A DNA stretch of 64,000 nt from Cohnella algarum (GCF_016937515.1 NZ_JAFHKM010000002.1:4211001-4275000); one strand, 5' to 3'. Positions 1 to 8,465 are shown, counted from the first letter of the stretch. Notes: generated from the letters alone by a model not told the origin. A program made the numbers and translations.

Positions 1-20
1 CGGGCGGGAGGTGACCGCAA

Positions 21-119
21 ATGACAGCGGCTTCGATGATCATCGTTGCCGGCGCGGCAGTCGCCATGCTTGTGGTGCTGATCGTCGGTTACAAAGCGAT
101 TTTAAAAGCGGGAGAATAA
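21..119 (+). CDS. 32-residue single-pass membrane peptide, unknown function
   Basis: The frame from ATG at 21 encodes about 32 residues: a short polar start, one hydrophobic stretch (residues about 6-23, rich in Ile, Val, Ala, Leu) and a basic tail ending KAILKAGE. A good ribosome site (GGGAGGTGA) lies just upstream. The ATG overlaps a TGA at 22-24 that closes a frame entering from the left edge (ends ...AGGDRK), so it is probably the last gene of an operon. A strong terminator follows. No family is recognised; it is small enough to be missed by automatic calling. Confidence 0.5.
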   Translation: MTAASMIIVAGAAVAMLVVLIVGYKAILKAGE

Positions 120-141
120 AGCGTTATCGTGTTTCGAAAAA

Positions 142-187
142 GCCGGTTGCTTGCGGCCCGACGCCGCTTGCGAACCGGTTTTTTTTG
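142..187 (+). terminator. Rho-independent terminator after the small membrane peptide
   Basis: CCGGTT at 143-148 pairs with AACCGG at 173-178, with an inner GCGGC/GCCGC stem, followed by eight T residues. Confidence 0.8.
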
Positions 188-205
188 TCGAATTTCATAG
201 GATTG

Positions 206-234
206 TGAAACTTGCCTGCCATTTTTTGCGTTTC
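206..234 (+). promoter_or_regulatory. Candidate ECF sigma promoter for the envelope protein gene
   Basis: TGAAAC at 206-211, a 17-base spacer and CGTTTC at 229-234 resemble promoters of the SigW/SigM/SigX class (TGAAAC, 16-17 bases, CGT). The gene it would drive encodes an exported or membrane coiled-coil protein, which fits an envelope-stress regulon. Assignment is by motif only. Confidence 0.35.
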
Positions 235-280
235 ATAGAGTGATAGATTCCTTCAGGCGCGACGAGAGAGGAGCGATCGA

Positions 281-775
281 ATGAACAAAAGCGGAAAAAG
301 CTTCCCGAACTCATTCCTGTTTTCCGTTATGCTGCTGGCCGCGGCGATCGGATCCTTCGCGGCTTTTGCCGAACCGGCCGAAGCGGGTTTCTTCGATCGG
401 ATCCAGGACATTTACGAGGCTCCGGACAAGCTGGAGGCGCTCGAATCGAAATACGAGGAAGCGACCGACGAACTTCAGCGGCAAACGGAAACCTTTCTTC
501 AGGAAAAGACGGAGCTGCTGGAGAAAAACGACGCCATGATGATGCAGAACGAGCAATTGGCGGGCCGAAACGAAGCCCTCGCCGAACAAAACCGCGCGCT
601 TCTTGAACGGATGCAGATTTTGGAGGAACGGCAGGAAAGGCGGGCGGAATTGACCCGAAAGCTCGCATACGGCGCGGGGGCCGTGCTCGGATTGTTTTTG
701 CTTTACGTGCTTTCGGTCCGTTTTTGGCGGTTTCTCGCCTGGCGCCGGCAGCGGCAGATGGGAGGGGGAGCGTAA
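281..775 (+). CDS. Exported coiled-coil membrane protein, unknown function
   Basis: The 164-residue protein has an N-terminal signal or anchor (residues about 10-35, with a FAEPAEAGFF cleavage-like region), a long charged coiled coil (about 45-120, rich in Glu, Gln, Leu with heptad spacing) and a C-terminal membrane segment (about 128-146) followed by an Arg-rich tail. This suggests a cell-surface rod anchored at the C-terminus with basic residues inside. It starts at ATG 281 behind GAGAGGAG and is followed 3 bases later by the AIM24-family gene, so the two are probably co-transcribed. I do not recognise a named family. Confidence 0.75.
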   Translation: MNKSGKSFPNSFLFSVMLLAAAIGSFAAFAEPAEAGFFDRIQDIYEAPDKLEALESKYEEATDELQRQTETFLQEKTELLEKNDAMMMQNEQLAGRNEALAEQNRALLERMQILEERQERRAELTRKLAYGAGAVLGLFLLYVLSVRFWRFLAWRRQRQMGGGA

Positions 776-778
776 CCG

Positions 779-1468
779 ATGGATATTCGCGCTCCCGCCC
801 CGCTCGGCCAAGTGAGGGTCGTCCTTGAGCCGGGAGAAGCGCTGCATGTGCTCCACCCGAAAACGATCGTGGCGTTTCAAGGCGCGCCCTTGCAGCGGGA
901 AGATCGGGTTATGGACCTCGCGAACGCCTACCGGAAAAAGAAATGGATCCGCAGCAAGCTTCAAGGCCCTGCCGACGTGCTGCTCGGCCTCCCGCCCGGG
1001 TGCGCCTTGACGGTCGTCGATATCGAACCGGACAGCGATCTTCTGTTCGATTTCAAGCATGTCCTTTTTTATACGGACGGTCTCACGATGCGCAGCCGGA
1101 TTCAAAAAATCCGAACGGCCTGGATCACGAGACAATGGGTACGGATGAAATTTTCCGGTCCGGGGAAAGTCGGCGTCGTCACGACCGGCGACCTCGCCTC
1201 GATTCCGCTGCATGCCGGCGTGCCGCTGTTCGCCGAATCCGGTTCGCTCGTCGCGTTTCCGGAGCGGGCGGACGTCCGTTTGTCCGTATACGGCAATACG
1301 CTGGCGAGCCAGCACATGAATGTGCAGTGGGAGTTGACCGGCAGCGGTCCGGCGCTCGTGCAAAGCGGAACGAAGGAGACGGGGCTTGCCGATCAATTGT
1401 CCGGCGACGGCGTCGTCAAGCGGCTGCTGCGGGAACTGCTGCCTTTCGGAAGCGTGTATATAAAATAG
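779..1468 (+). CDS. AIM24 (DUF124/TIGR00266) family protein
   Basis: The 229-residue protein is all-beta in character, with repeated Gly-rich turns (GPADVLLGLPPG, GPGKVGVVT) and an ESGSLVAF strand typical of the AIM24/DUF124 beta-roll family. Bacterial members have no settled function; the yeast homologue is a mitochondrial inner-membrane organiser. The ATG at 779 lies directly after the stop of the coiled-coil membrane protein, so the pair likely act together at the membrane. Family assignment is good, function is unknown. Confidence 0.75.
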   Translation: MDIRAPAPLGQVRVVLEPGEALHVLHPKTIVAFQGAPLQREDRVMDLANAYRKKKWIRSKLQGPADVLLGLPPGCALTVVDIEPDSDLLFDFKHVLFYTDGLTMRSRIQKIRTAWITRQWVRMKFSGPGKVGVVTTGDLASIPLHAGVPLFAESGSLVAFPERADVRLSVYGNTLASQHMNVQWELTGSGPALVQSGTKETGLADQLSGDGVVKRLLRELLPFGSVYIK

Positions 1469-1470
1469 GA

Positions 1471-1505
1471 AAGCTGCGGCGATTGTTTCTTGCCGCGGCT
1501 TTTTT
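1471..1505 (+). terminator. Rho-independent terminator after the AIM24 gene
   Basis: AAGCTGCGGC at 1471-1480 pairs with GCCGCGGCTT at 1492-1501 (one G-U), followed by a T run. Confidence 0.75.
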
Positions 1506-1518
1506 GATGAGAGAGAAT

Positions 1519-1770
1519 CCAGTTGAGTCATGACTACTCATCTTAACCCGCCATGCACAACCAGCGTCACTCAGTTGAGAAAAAATTACACATCTTGCCG
1601 CCTCCGCGCGAACGTCCCCGGCCCAGTTGAGTCGTGACTGCTCATCTTAACCCGCCATGCACAACCAGCGTCACTCGGTTGAGTAAAAATTACACATCTT
1701 GCCGCTTACGCGCAAGCTCCGCCGGCCCAGTTCAGTCATGACTGCTCAACTCAACCCGCCTCACGCATGC
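1519..1770. repeat. Tandem repeat array with exact 52-bp period (two 104-bp units plus a partial third)
   Basis: The core CAG(T)TGAG begins at 1520, 1572, 1624, 1676 and 1728, exactly 52 bases apart. Odd copies read CAGTTGAGTCATGACT and even copies CAGTTGAG(T)AAAAATTACACATCTTGCC, giving two nearly identical 104-bp units and a degenerate third. The core contains a 5-bp inverted repeat (ACTCA..TGAGT). The same core with the same spacing recurs at 38779-38945. The array fills most of the 400-base gap before spoVAC and has no coding potential that I can see. It may derive from the multi-repeat ends of an IS21-type element, but no transposase is present. Confidence 0.85.
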
Positions 1771-1878
1771 TTGTGCTGCGAACATTTCGGTCCGCCAGGA
1801 AAAAAACGGCCCCTAACATAATTGTCGCTTTGCAGGTAAAACCTAAAACCGATCATTCCGCATGAAAGGAGAATGGCG

Positions 1879-2372
1879 ATGGCCGGAAGCGAAGCAACGA
1901 AAGGCGGCTCGAAGTATAAGCCGCTCTCCATGACGGCGAAGGAGTATCAGGCGTTCGCCAAAAAGCGCGAGCCCGCCCGGTCCGTGTTCGGCAACTGCCT
2001 GAAGGCGTTTTTGATCGGCGGAGCGATCTGCGTGCTCGGGCAGGCGATCCAATACTTTTTCATGGCGGCCTTCGGCATGGATTCCCGGCAGGCGGCCAAT
2101 CCAACAGTCGCGGTCCTTATCCTCATCTCCGTCGTGCTCACGTGTCTCGGCGTATACGACAAAATCGCCCAATGGGCAGGAGCGGGAACGGCCGTTCCCG
2201 TCACCGGCTTCGCCAACTCGATGTGCTCGGCCGCGATCGAGCACCGCAGCGAAGGGCTCGTGCTCGGCGTGGGCGCGAATATGTTCAAGCTTGCCGGATC
2301 GGTCATCGTATTCGGCGTCGTGGCCGCCTTTGTCATCGGGATCATTCACTGGCTGATCGGAACGGGGGGTAA
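1879..2372 (+). CDS. spoVAC: Stage V sporulation protein AC (conserved part; own stop codon lost by apparent 1-base deletion)
   Basis: SpoVAC is an integral membrane subunit of the SpoVA channel that moves Ca-dipicolinate into the forespore and out on germination. The roughly 164 residues show hydrophobic helices (about 37-60, 75-95, 140-160) and the family signature around WAGAGTAVPVTGFANSMCSAAIEHRSEG. ATG 1879 is chosen over 1873 because AAAGGAG (1865-1871) is correctly spaced from it. At 2364-2369 there are six G residues; a seventh would give a TAA at the expected family end. As written, the frame runs on to 2913 through spoVAD, producing an Arg/Gly-rich tail with no SpoVAC similarity. 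First gene of spoVAC-D-E. Confidence 0.85.
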
Positions 2373-2374
2373 GC

Positions 2375-3379
2375 ATGCTCCAGGGGCAACGAACGTGGGT
2401 GTTCCCCGCGCCTCCCGTCATCGTCTCCACGGGTACCGTGGTCGGGCCCGACGAAGGGGCGGGACCGCTTGCCGCGGACTTCGACCTGGTGCACCCCGAT
2501 CTCGAAATGCAGCAGCCAAGCTGGGAAAAGTCGGAACGGCTGCTGATGGAGCAAGCGGCGGATATCGCCATCCACAAGGCCAAGCTGAAAAAAGAAGACG
2601 TGCAGTTTTACGTTGGCGGCGATCTGCTGAACCAGATCATCAGCAGCTCGTTCGCGGCCCGTACGCTCGGCACCCCTTATCTCGGCGTCTTCGGTGCCTG
2701 TTCGACATCGATGGAATCGCTGGCGCTCGCCTCGCTGATCGTCTCGTCGGGCGCCGGCGACCGCGTTCTGGCCGGGACGAGCAGCCACAACTGCACCGCG
2801 GAAAAGCAATTCCGCTATCCGACGGAATACGGCTCCCAGAAGCCGCCTACGGCGCAGTACACGATTACGGGAGGAGCGGCGGCTATCGTGGCCAAGTCCG
2901 GCTCGGGACCTAGAGTCACGGCCGCGACCGTCGGCCGCATCGTCGATTTGGGCATTAAGGACCCGTTCAATATGGGAGCGGCGATGGCGCCGGCAGCCGT
3001 CGACACGATTCAGGGCCATCTGCAGGATACCGGCCGGGAACCGGGCTACTATGACCTGATCGTGACGGGAGACTTGGCCAGCGTCGGCCATCCGCTCGCG
3101 ACCGAAATGCTGAAGGACAACGGGGTGCCGATGGAGCAAACCCGGTTCGCAGACTGCGGGCTGATGATTTACGATATCGCGAAGCAAAAGGTGCAAGCCG
3201 GAGGAAGCGGATGCGCTTGCTCGGGCGTCGTGACCTACGGCCACCTGCTCAAAAAAATCGGCAACGGCGAAATCAAGCGGCTGCTCGTCGTCGCGACCGG
3301 CGCGCTGCTGAGCCCGCTTTCGTTTCAACAAGGCGAATCGATTCCGTGCATCGCGCACGCCGTTTCGATCGAAGCTTGA
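2375..3379 (+). CDS. spoVAD: Stage V sporulation protein AD
   Basis: SpoVAD is a soluble thiolase-fold protein of the SpoVA complex that binds dipicolinic acid. The 334 residues include the thiolase-like GVFGACSTSMESLALAS segment and the family motifs SSHNCTAEKQFRYPTEYG and GDLASVGHP. The length is normal for the family. ATG 2375 lies 2 bases after the position where spoVAC would normally stop, consistent with translational coupling. It is the middle gene of the operon, with spoVAE following after about 40 bases. Confidence 0.95.
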   Translation: MLQGQRTWVFPAPPVIVSTGTVVGPDEGAGPLAADFDLVHPDLEMQQPSWEKSERLLMEQAADIAIHKAKLKKEDVQFYVGGDLLNQIISSSFAARTLGTPYLGVFGACSTSMESLALASLIVSSGAGDRVLAGTSSHNCTAEKQFRYPTEYGSQKPPTAQYTITGGAAAIVAKSGSGPRVTAATVGRIVDLGIKDPFNMGAAMAPAAVDTIQGHLQDTGREPGYYDLIVTGDLASVGHPLATEMLKDNGVPMEQTRFADCGLMIYDIAKQKVQAGGSGCACSGVVTYGHLLKKIGNGEIKRLLVVATGALLSPLSFQQGESIPCIAHAVSIEA

Positions 3380-3417
3380 TGTGAAAATACGTGCGAAATG
3401 AAGGAGATTGTGACCGC

Positions 3418-3768
3418 ATGCAATATGTATGGGCATTTCTGATCGGGGGCGGCATCTGCGTCATCGGGCAATTGATGTTTGACGTCCTGAAGCTGACGCC
3501 CGCCCACACGATGGCAACGCTTGTCGTGGCCGGCGCCGTCATCGACGGACTCGGCTGGTACGAGCCGCTGATCGAGTTCGCTGGCGCGGGGGCGACCGTT
3601 CCGATCACCAGCTTCGGCAATTCGCTCGTGCACGGCGCGCTTACCGAGCTTCAGCGCGACGGGTGGATCGGCGTCATTACCGGCATCTTCGAGGTGACGA
3701 GCGCGGGCATATCGGCGGCGATCATTTTTTCGTTCCTTGCGGCGCTCGTCGTCAGGCCGAAAGGGTAA
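3418..3768 (+). CDS. spoVAE: Stage V sporulation protein AE (SpoVAEb type)
   Basis: This 116-residue membrane protein resembles SpoVAC in fold: helices at about 5-25, 35-55 and 85-112 and the shared motif FAGAGATVPITSFGNSLVHGA. It is a subunit of the forespore Ca-dipicolinate channel. ATG 3418 is preferred to an upstream ATG at 3391 because AAGGAG at 3401-3406 precedes it and homologues begin at MxYxxAFxxGG. It is the last gene of the operon; a strong terminator follows at 3803. Only the C, D and E genes are present, the usual minimal SpoVA set. Confidence 0.92.
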   Translation: MQYVWAFLIGGGICVIGQLMFDVLKLTPAHTMATLVVAGAVIDGLGWYEPLIEFAGAGATVPITSFGNSLVHGALTELQRDGWIGVITGIFEVTSAGISAAIIFSFLAALVVRPKG

Positions 3769-3802
3769 GCGACGGACGATATCGACCTTGCCAGGTACCG
3801 GG

Positions 3803-3836
3803 GCCGGCCGCGCGAGAGCGCGGTTTGGCTTTTTTT
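3803..3836 (+). terminator. Rho-independent terminator of the spoVA operon
   Basis: GCCGGCCGCGC pairs with GCGCGGTTTGGC around a GAGA loop (two G-U pairs), followed by seven T residues. Confidence 0.85.
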
Positions 3837-3863
3837 CTATGTATCTTTGTAAGATATCAAAAT

Positions 3864-3892
3864 TTACGACCGTCTCCATATTCCGGTATAAT
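3864..3892 (+). promoter_or_regulatory. Candidate SigA promoter of the MoxR operon
   Basis: TATAAT at 3887-3892, with TTACGA at 3864-3869 (17-base spacer) or TTTACG at 3863 (18 bases) as the -35 box. The start codon is 46 bases downstream. Confidence 0.5.
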
Positions 3893-3937
3893 GAAGGGGG
3901 AATGATTACTTACGGGATTCCATAGGAGGACACGGAC

Positions 3938-4891
3938 ATGGAACAACAGACCGCGATGCAATTGTTGGATCAAATTCGGCACAACGTGGAATCTTGTATT
4001 TTCGGCAAAAAAGATGAAATCACATGGATGCTGACGGCTATCGTGGCGGGAGGCCACGTGCTGATCGAAGACGTGCCCGGCACCGGCAAGACGCAGCTGG
4101 TCAAGGCGCTGTCGCAATCGATCGGCGGATCGTTTCATCGCATCCAATGCAACCCGGATTTGCTCCCGACCGACATTACCGGCGTTTCCATATATCATCC
4201 CAAAGAGGAACAGTTCGTGTTTCGCCCGGGACCGATTATGGCCAACATGCTCCTCGCCGACGAAATCAACCGCGCGACGACGAAGACGCAATCCGCGCTG
4301 CTCGAAGCGATGGAGGAGCGGTCCGTCTCGGTGGACGGGGTCACCTACGAGCTTCCGAAGCCTTTCGTCCTGTTCGCGACGCAAAATCCGATCGAATTCG
4401 AAGGCACGTACAGCTTGCCCGAAGCCCAGCTCGACCGCTTCCTGATGAAAATTTCGCTGGGCTACCCCGACGAAGCTTCCGAACGCCGGCTCATCACGGA
4501 GCCCGGCGCCGGCCGGTCGGCCGACCGGCTCGGAGCGGTCGCCTCCGTCGACGAAATCGTCGAGATTCAGCGGCTGGCGGACCAGGTTCATCTCGACCAC
4601 AGCGTCGCCGATTACTTGATCGCGCTTATCCGCACGACCCGCAGCCATCCGGCCGTGCTGCTCGGCGCGAGTCCGCGGGCCGGCGTCGCGCTGGCTTCCG
4701 CGGCGAAGGCGTACGCGTTTTTGCAGCGGCGTTCGTTCGTGCTCCCGGACGACGTCAAGGCGATGTCGCCGCTCGTGCTCGCCCACCGGCTTCATCTGCG
4801 GGCCGAAGCGCGCATGCAGGGGACGACGGAAGCCGGCGTTCTGCAGGAAGTGCTGCGGCTGCTGCCTGTGCCGGTCGGCTTGGAGCGGTGA
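3938..4891 (+). CDS. MoxR family AAA+ ATPase
   Basis: The 317-residue protein has Walker A EDVPGTGKT (about 44-52), Walker B LLADEINRA (about 108-116), the MoxR signature ATQNPIEFEGTYSLPEAQLDRF (about 148-169) and a C-terminal lid domain. MoxR proteins act as chaperone-like ATPases for partner proteins. ATG 3938 sits behind AGGAGG. The DUF58 gene begins 3 bases after its stop and a transglutaminase gene follows, the standard MoxR-DUF58-TGase cluster. Its client is likely the DUF58 or transglutaminase protein. Confidence 0.92.
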   Translation: MEQQTAMQLLDQIRHNVESCIFGKKDEITWMLTAIVAGGHVLIEDVPGTGKTQLVKALSQSIGGSFHRIQCNPDLLPTDITGVSIYHPKEEQFVFRPGPIMANMLLADEINRATTKTQSALLEAMEERSVSVDGVTYELPKPFVLFATQNPIEFEGTYSLPEAQLDRFLMKISLGYPDEASERRLITEPGAGRSADRLGAVASVDEIVEIQRLADQVHLDHSVADYLIALIRTTRSHPAVLLGASPRAGVALASAAKAYAFLQRRSFVLPDDVKAMSPLVLAHRLHLRAEARMQGTTEAGVLQEVLRLLPVPVGLER

Positions 4892-4893
4892 CG

Positions 4894-6135
4894 ATGAAGC
4901 GGCTGCCGATAACCCGGTTCGGGTGGCTGAGCATAGGCCTTTATGTTTCTTCTTTTCTTTTTCTCATGTTTCAAGGCGGCAAAACGTCGCTCATGCTGTT
5001 CGTCATGTTGAACGGACTCGCCGCTTATTTGCTGCTCGGACGGTTCAGCGGCATCGGCAACGTCAAGGGAACGAGAAGGCTCGACGATCGGCACGCGGGG
5101 GCGACGCTGTTCGCGGCGGGCAACCGCATGCGCGTCAAGCTGGATATCGAAATTCCCGGCTTTTGGCCGCTTCCGTACGTGATCGTCAAGGAACGGCTCA
5201 CGAGGGTGAACGGCAGCGAGAGCCAGGAGTACGAGCTCTCTTTCGTTCCGGACTACAAGCGCAAAGGGACGATTTTGTACGAAACGGCTCCGCTGCGCAG
5301 AGGCCGTTACCGCTATCAATCCACCTTGTGCTCGACGAAAGACATTTTCGGGCTGTTCGAGCATAAGGGCTCGTTCGATAACCCGCTCGAAATCAAGGTC
5401 GCGCCGCGAACGATCGCGCTGCGGGAATGGCGCATGATGCGCCGCTCCAAATCGGGCGTTTCCCAGCAGCGGGTAGCTTCGCTGTGGGCGCGCGAAACGA
5501 CGCAAATCGACGGCGTCCGGGAATATATCCACGGGGACCGGATGTCCCGCGTCCACTGGAACGCCACGGCCCGGACGGGCCAATGGAAATCCAAGGAATT
5601 CGAGCGCGAAGCGCTGCCGCGTTTCGTTATCGTCCTCGATGCTCTCTCCGCCTCTTATCGGACCGCCGACAGCTTCGAGCTGGCCGTTTCCTCCGCCGCT
5701 TCGCTGCTCGATTTCGCGCTGCGCAAAGGAATGCCGGTCGGCTTTGCCACCGTCGGCGAATCGAGAAGGTGGTTCGGCGTCGAGCGCCATCCGGTCAACC
5801 GCGAAACGATCATGGAGCATCTGATCGATTTGGAGCCGGAAGGCAGCGGATCGCTCGGCGATGCGGTGTTCGAAGCGCTGGACCGGTTCGAAGCCGGCGC
5901 TCATTTCGTCGTCATCAGTTCCGGCACGGACGAGCCGCTCGCTCGCGCCCTGGAGGCGTTGAGCGCGAGGCGGCAGTCTCCGAGCCACGTGCTCGTCGGC
6001 GAGCGGAACCCGAGCGCGGACGAGCAGAAGCGATTGCAGCGCTGGCAGCAATTGTTCCGCACGAACGGGTGGGAACTGATTCCCCTTTCCCGACTGGAGG
6101 ATTTGCCTAACGCATTGGAGGTGGGAACCGCGTGA
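4894..6135 (+). CDS. DUF58 domain-containing protein
   Basis: The 413-residue protein has two N-terminal membrane helices (about 8-24 and 30-47), a beta-rich middle, and the DUF58 signature around residues 205-235 (VREYIHGDRMSRVHWNATARTG) followed by a vWA-like domain (FVIVLDA at about 250). It is the usual partner of the MoxR ATPase upstream and the transglutaminase downstream. ATG 4894 is just after the moxR stop; the 3-prime end overlaps the next GTG start (GTGA), pointing to coupled translation. Its exact role is not established; membrane attachment facing the cytoplasm is inferred. Confidence 0.9.
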   Translation: MKRLPITRFGWLSIGLYVSSFLFLMFQGGKTSLMLFVMLNGLAAYLLLGRFSGIGNVKGTRRLDDRHAGATLFAAGNRMRVKLDIEIPGFWPLPYVIVKERLTRVNGSESQEYELSFVPDYKRKGTILYETAPLRRGRYRYQSTLCSTKDIFGLFEHKGSFDNPLEIKVAPRTIALREWRMMRRSKSGVSQQRVASLWARETTQIDGVREYIHGDRMSRVHWNATARTGQWKSKEFEREALPRFVIVLDALSASYRTADSFELAVSSAASLLDFALRKGMPVGFATVGESRRWFGVERHPVNRETIMEHLIDLEPEGSGSLGDAVFEALDRFEAGAHFVVISSGTDEPLARALEALSARRQSPSHVLVGERNPSADEQKRLQRWQQLFRTNGWELIPLSRLEDLPNALEVGTA

Positions 6136-8378
6136 GTACCGTTTTGGCAAGCGCCAACCGGCGCACGGAACCGCTCTTCTGGCACCGCCTGCTGCTGGAT
6201 CGGCTGCACCGCTTGTTCGCGATCGTGATCGTGCTGCAGCTCGTCCAATGTTTCGGCGAATATTGGTGGGACGAAACGTTCGGCGTCGTGTATGCCGCCT
6301 GCGCGGCATACGCCGTTACCGAACTGCTGATTCCGCGAGCGTTCGCGGCGCGGCTCGCCATCCAGATCGTCGCGTCCTGCGCGGCCGTCGTCTGGCTTAC
6401 CGATTTCGTCTGGTACGGCTGGCCCGATTCCTGGCGAAGCTGGGACGCCATCCGGATGTTTCTGGAGTGGCACGGCAAGCAATTTCATCCGTATGTCGAG
6501 CTTGCCGCCGGTTCCCTGCTCGTCGCCCATTTCATGGCTTACGTCGGCTCGAACAAGACGAGGGCGATCGTGTTCATTCTGACTTCCGTCGCCGCGCTGT
6601 CCGTCGTCGATTCCTTCATGCCGCTCGAGCTGTGGCGGAACATCGCGTGGACGGTGCTTGCCGGGCTCGGCTGGCTGTTCGTTCTGCACCTTCGCACGCT
6701 GCGCGAGCGGCATTCCGACAGCTGGAACGCGCTTGCCGAGAGACCGCTGACGCTGCTCGTTCCCGCGATCGTCGTCATCGGCATGCTGGTCGCCATCGGC
6801 ATGGCGATGCCGCGGGCGCCGGCGCTGCTTGAGGACCCGTATACGATCTGGCTGCAAGCCCAGAACAAGGAAGTGCCGAGCTTTTCCGGCGAAGGCGGAC
6901 TGCTGAGCCGCTCGTCCTCCTCGTCCCAAAGCGCGCTCTCCTCCACGTCCGGCTACGGCCGCGACGATACCGAGATCGGCGGCGGCTTCCGGTTCGATTA
7001 TTCGCCGGTCATGGAAGTGGCGACCAGCCGGCGGTCCTACTGGCGCGGAGAAACGAAGGCCGTCTATTCGGGCAAAGGCTGGAGCGACCGCAACGGTCTC
7101 GAAACGGTTCCTGCCGCGGCGGGAATGAGCGACTTGCCCATGGATCCGGAAATTCCGGAAGGGGTCGAAACGCGTCAGGTGACGCAAACCGTGACGATGC
7201 TCCGGGAGGAGCGGACGCCGGTGCTGTTTGCGGCCGGCCCCGCCAGCTCGGTCGGCGCGGTCGATGCTTCCGGCAACGCCAGATTGAACTGGGATCCGGA
7301 GGAGTGGGAGCTCAAGTTTCAACGCCCCGCAAGAGTGGAGTCGTACACGGTCGTTTCCGAGGTGCCCGTTTTGGACGTTGCGGTCTTGAGCGCGCTGCCG
7401 ACCATTCCCGAAGACGGCCGGACGTCCATCGATGTCGATCCTTACTTGCAGCTGCCCGAATCGCTGCCTTCGCGGGTGCGCGACCTCGCGGCGGAAGCGA
7501 CGAGCGGCGCGACCGGCGATTACGACCGGTTGAAGAAGCTGGAGCAATATTTGCGCACGGCTTATCCGTATACGAACGAACCGGACATAAGCAAGCAGCG
7601 GAGCGAAGACATCGTCGACGCGTTCCTGTTCGAAATCCAGGAAGGGTATTGCGATTATTTCTCGACGGCGTTCGTCGTCATGGCGCGGTCGCTCGGACTG
7701 CCGGCCCGCTGGGTGAAAGGCTACACGTCCGGGTTCGATCCGAGCATGGAGGAGCAGATGCGGCTGGGCGGCTATCAGCCGGATCCGGACGGAGCGGGAA
7801 CGTACACGGTTCGCAACGCGGACGCGCATTCCTGGGCCGAAGTGTACTTCGAAGGCTACGGATGGGTTTCGTTCGAGCCGACGGCGGGCTTCAGCATGCC
7901 GGTCGCGGAAGTCGAACCGACGGCGGAACTGCCCGAAGCGACGACGGAACCGGTAACGGAAACGGCAACCGAACAACCGGCCGAGCAAGCTAGCGGCCGT
8001 TCGCCGGCGCTTCCGATCGCGGCTTCGGCCGTTGCCGTCGTCCTTCTGCTCGCGGCCGCGTGGGCCTGGTTCCGCCGCCGGGCGCTCATGGATGCCTGGA
8101 GGCAGTTCCGCAACCGCGGCACGACGCCGAACCAGCGGATCGTACGCGAAACGGAGAGACTGATTCGCTTCCTTAAAAGAAAAGGCTTCAAGCACGATCC
8201 GCACGAAACGCTGCGCGAGACCGTCTCCGGTTGGAGCGGGCGGCTGCAGACGCTTGGGCCGGATTTCGAGCATGTGCTCCAGCAATTCGAGCATGCCCGC
8301 TACGCGGGAGGAACCGGGGACGAGGAGACGTACCGCCGGTTCATCGCCGCCGCGGACAAAATCCGCAAATCGTTATAA
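6132..8378 (+). CDS. Transglutaminase-like membrane protein (TgpA type)
   Basis: The 748-residue protein has several N-terminal membrane helices (about 20-220), an extracytoplasmic linker, a transglutaminase core with the nucleophile Cys near residue 507 (EGYCDYFSTAFV), the catalytic His in ADAHSWAEVYFEGYGW and a closing FEPT, then a membrane helix (about 625-645) and a cytoplasmic DUF4129-like tail. It probably acts on the outer face of the membrane; the substrate is unknown. The GTG start overlaps the DUF58 stop. Third and last gene of the MoxR cluster. Confidence 0.92.
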   Translation: MSTVLASANRRTEPLFWHRLLLDRLHRLFAIVIVLQLVQCFGEYWWDETFGVVYAACAAYAVTELLIPRAFAARLAIQIVASCAAVVWLTDFVWYGWPDSWRSWDAIRMFLEWHGKQFHPYVELAAGSLLVAHFMAYVGSNKTRAIVFILTSVAALSVVDSFMPLELWRNIAWTVLAGLGWLFVLHLRTLRERHSDSWNALAERPLTLLVPAIVVIGMLVAIGMAMPRAPALLEDPYTIWLQAQNKEVPSFSGEGGLLSRSSSSSQSALSSTSGYGRDDTEIGGGFRFDYSPVMEVATSRRSYWRGETKAVYSGKGWSDRNGLETVPAAAGMSDLPMDPEIPEGVETRQVTQTVTMLREERTPVLFAAGPASSVGAVDASGNARLNWDPEEWELKFQRPARVESYTVVSEVPVLDVAVLSALPTIPEDGRTSIDVDPYLQLPESLPSRVRDLAAEATSGATGDYDRLKKLEQYLRTAYPYTNEPDISKQRSEDIVDAFLFEIQEGYCDYFSTAFVVMARSLGLPARWVKGYTSGFDPSMEEQMRLGGYQPDPDGAGTYTVRNADAHSWAEVYFEGYGWVSFEPTAGFSMPVAEVEPTAELPEATTEPVTETATEQPAEQASGRSPALPIAASAVAVVLLLAAAWAWFRRRALMDAWRQFRNRGTTPNQRIVRETERLIRFLKRKGFKHDPHETLRETVSGWSGRLQTLGPDFEHVLQQFEHARYAGGTGDEETYRRFIAAADKIRKSL

Positions 8379-8465
8379 GGAGGGAGAGTTCCGGCCCGGG
8401 ATTTGCGCTTTCGACGAATCGTCGCCATTCATCGGATCGCTTCCCGCGCGGGCGCTCTTCCTTTT

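Noticed and set aside
1519..1770. CRISPR array
   Set aside because: The whole 52-bp or 104-bp unit is repeated, including the would-be spacers, and no cas genes are nearby.
2373..2913. C-terminal extension of SpoVAC
   Set aside because: Out-of-frame reading of spoVAD with no similarity to SpoVAC; best explained by the missing G at 2364-2369.
5901..8294. Long open frame of 797 codons on the minus strand, antisense to the transglutaminase gene
   Set aside because: Arg/His-rich composition without recognisable domains and full overlap with a conserved gene; long antisense frames are expected at this GC content.
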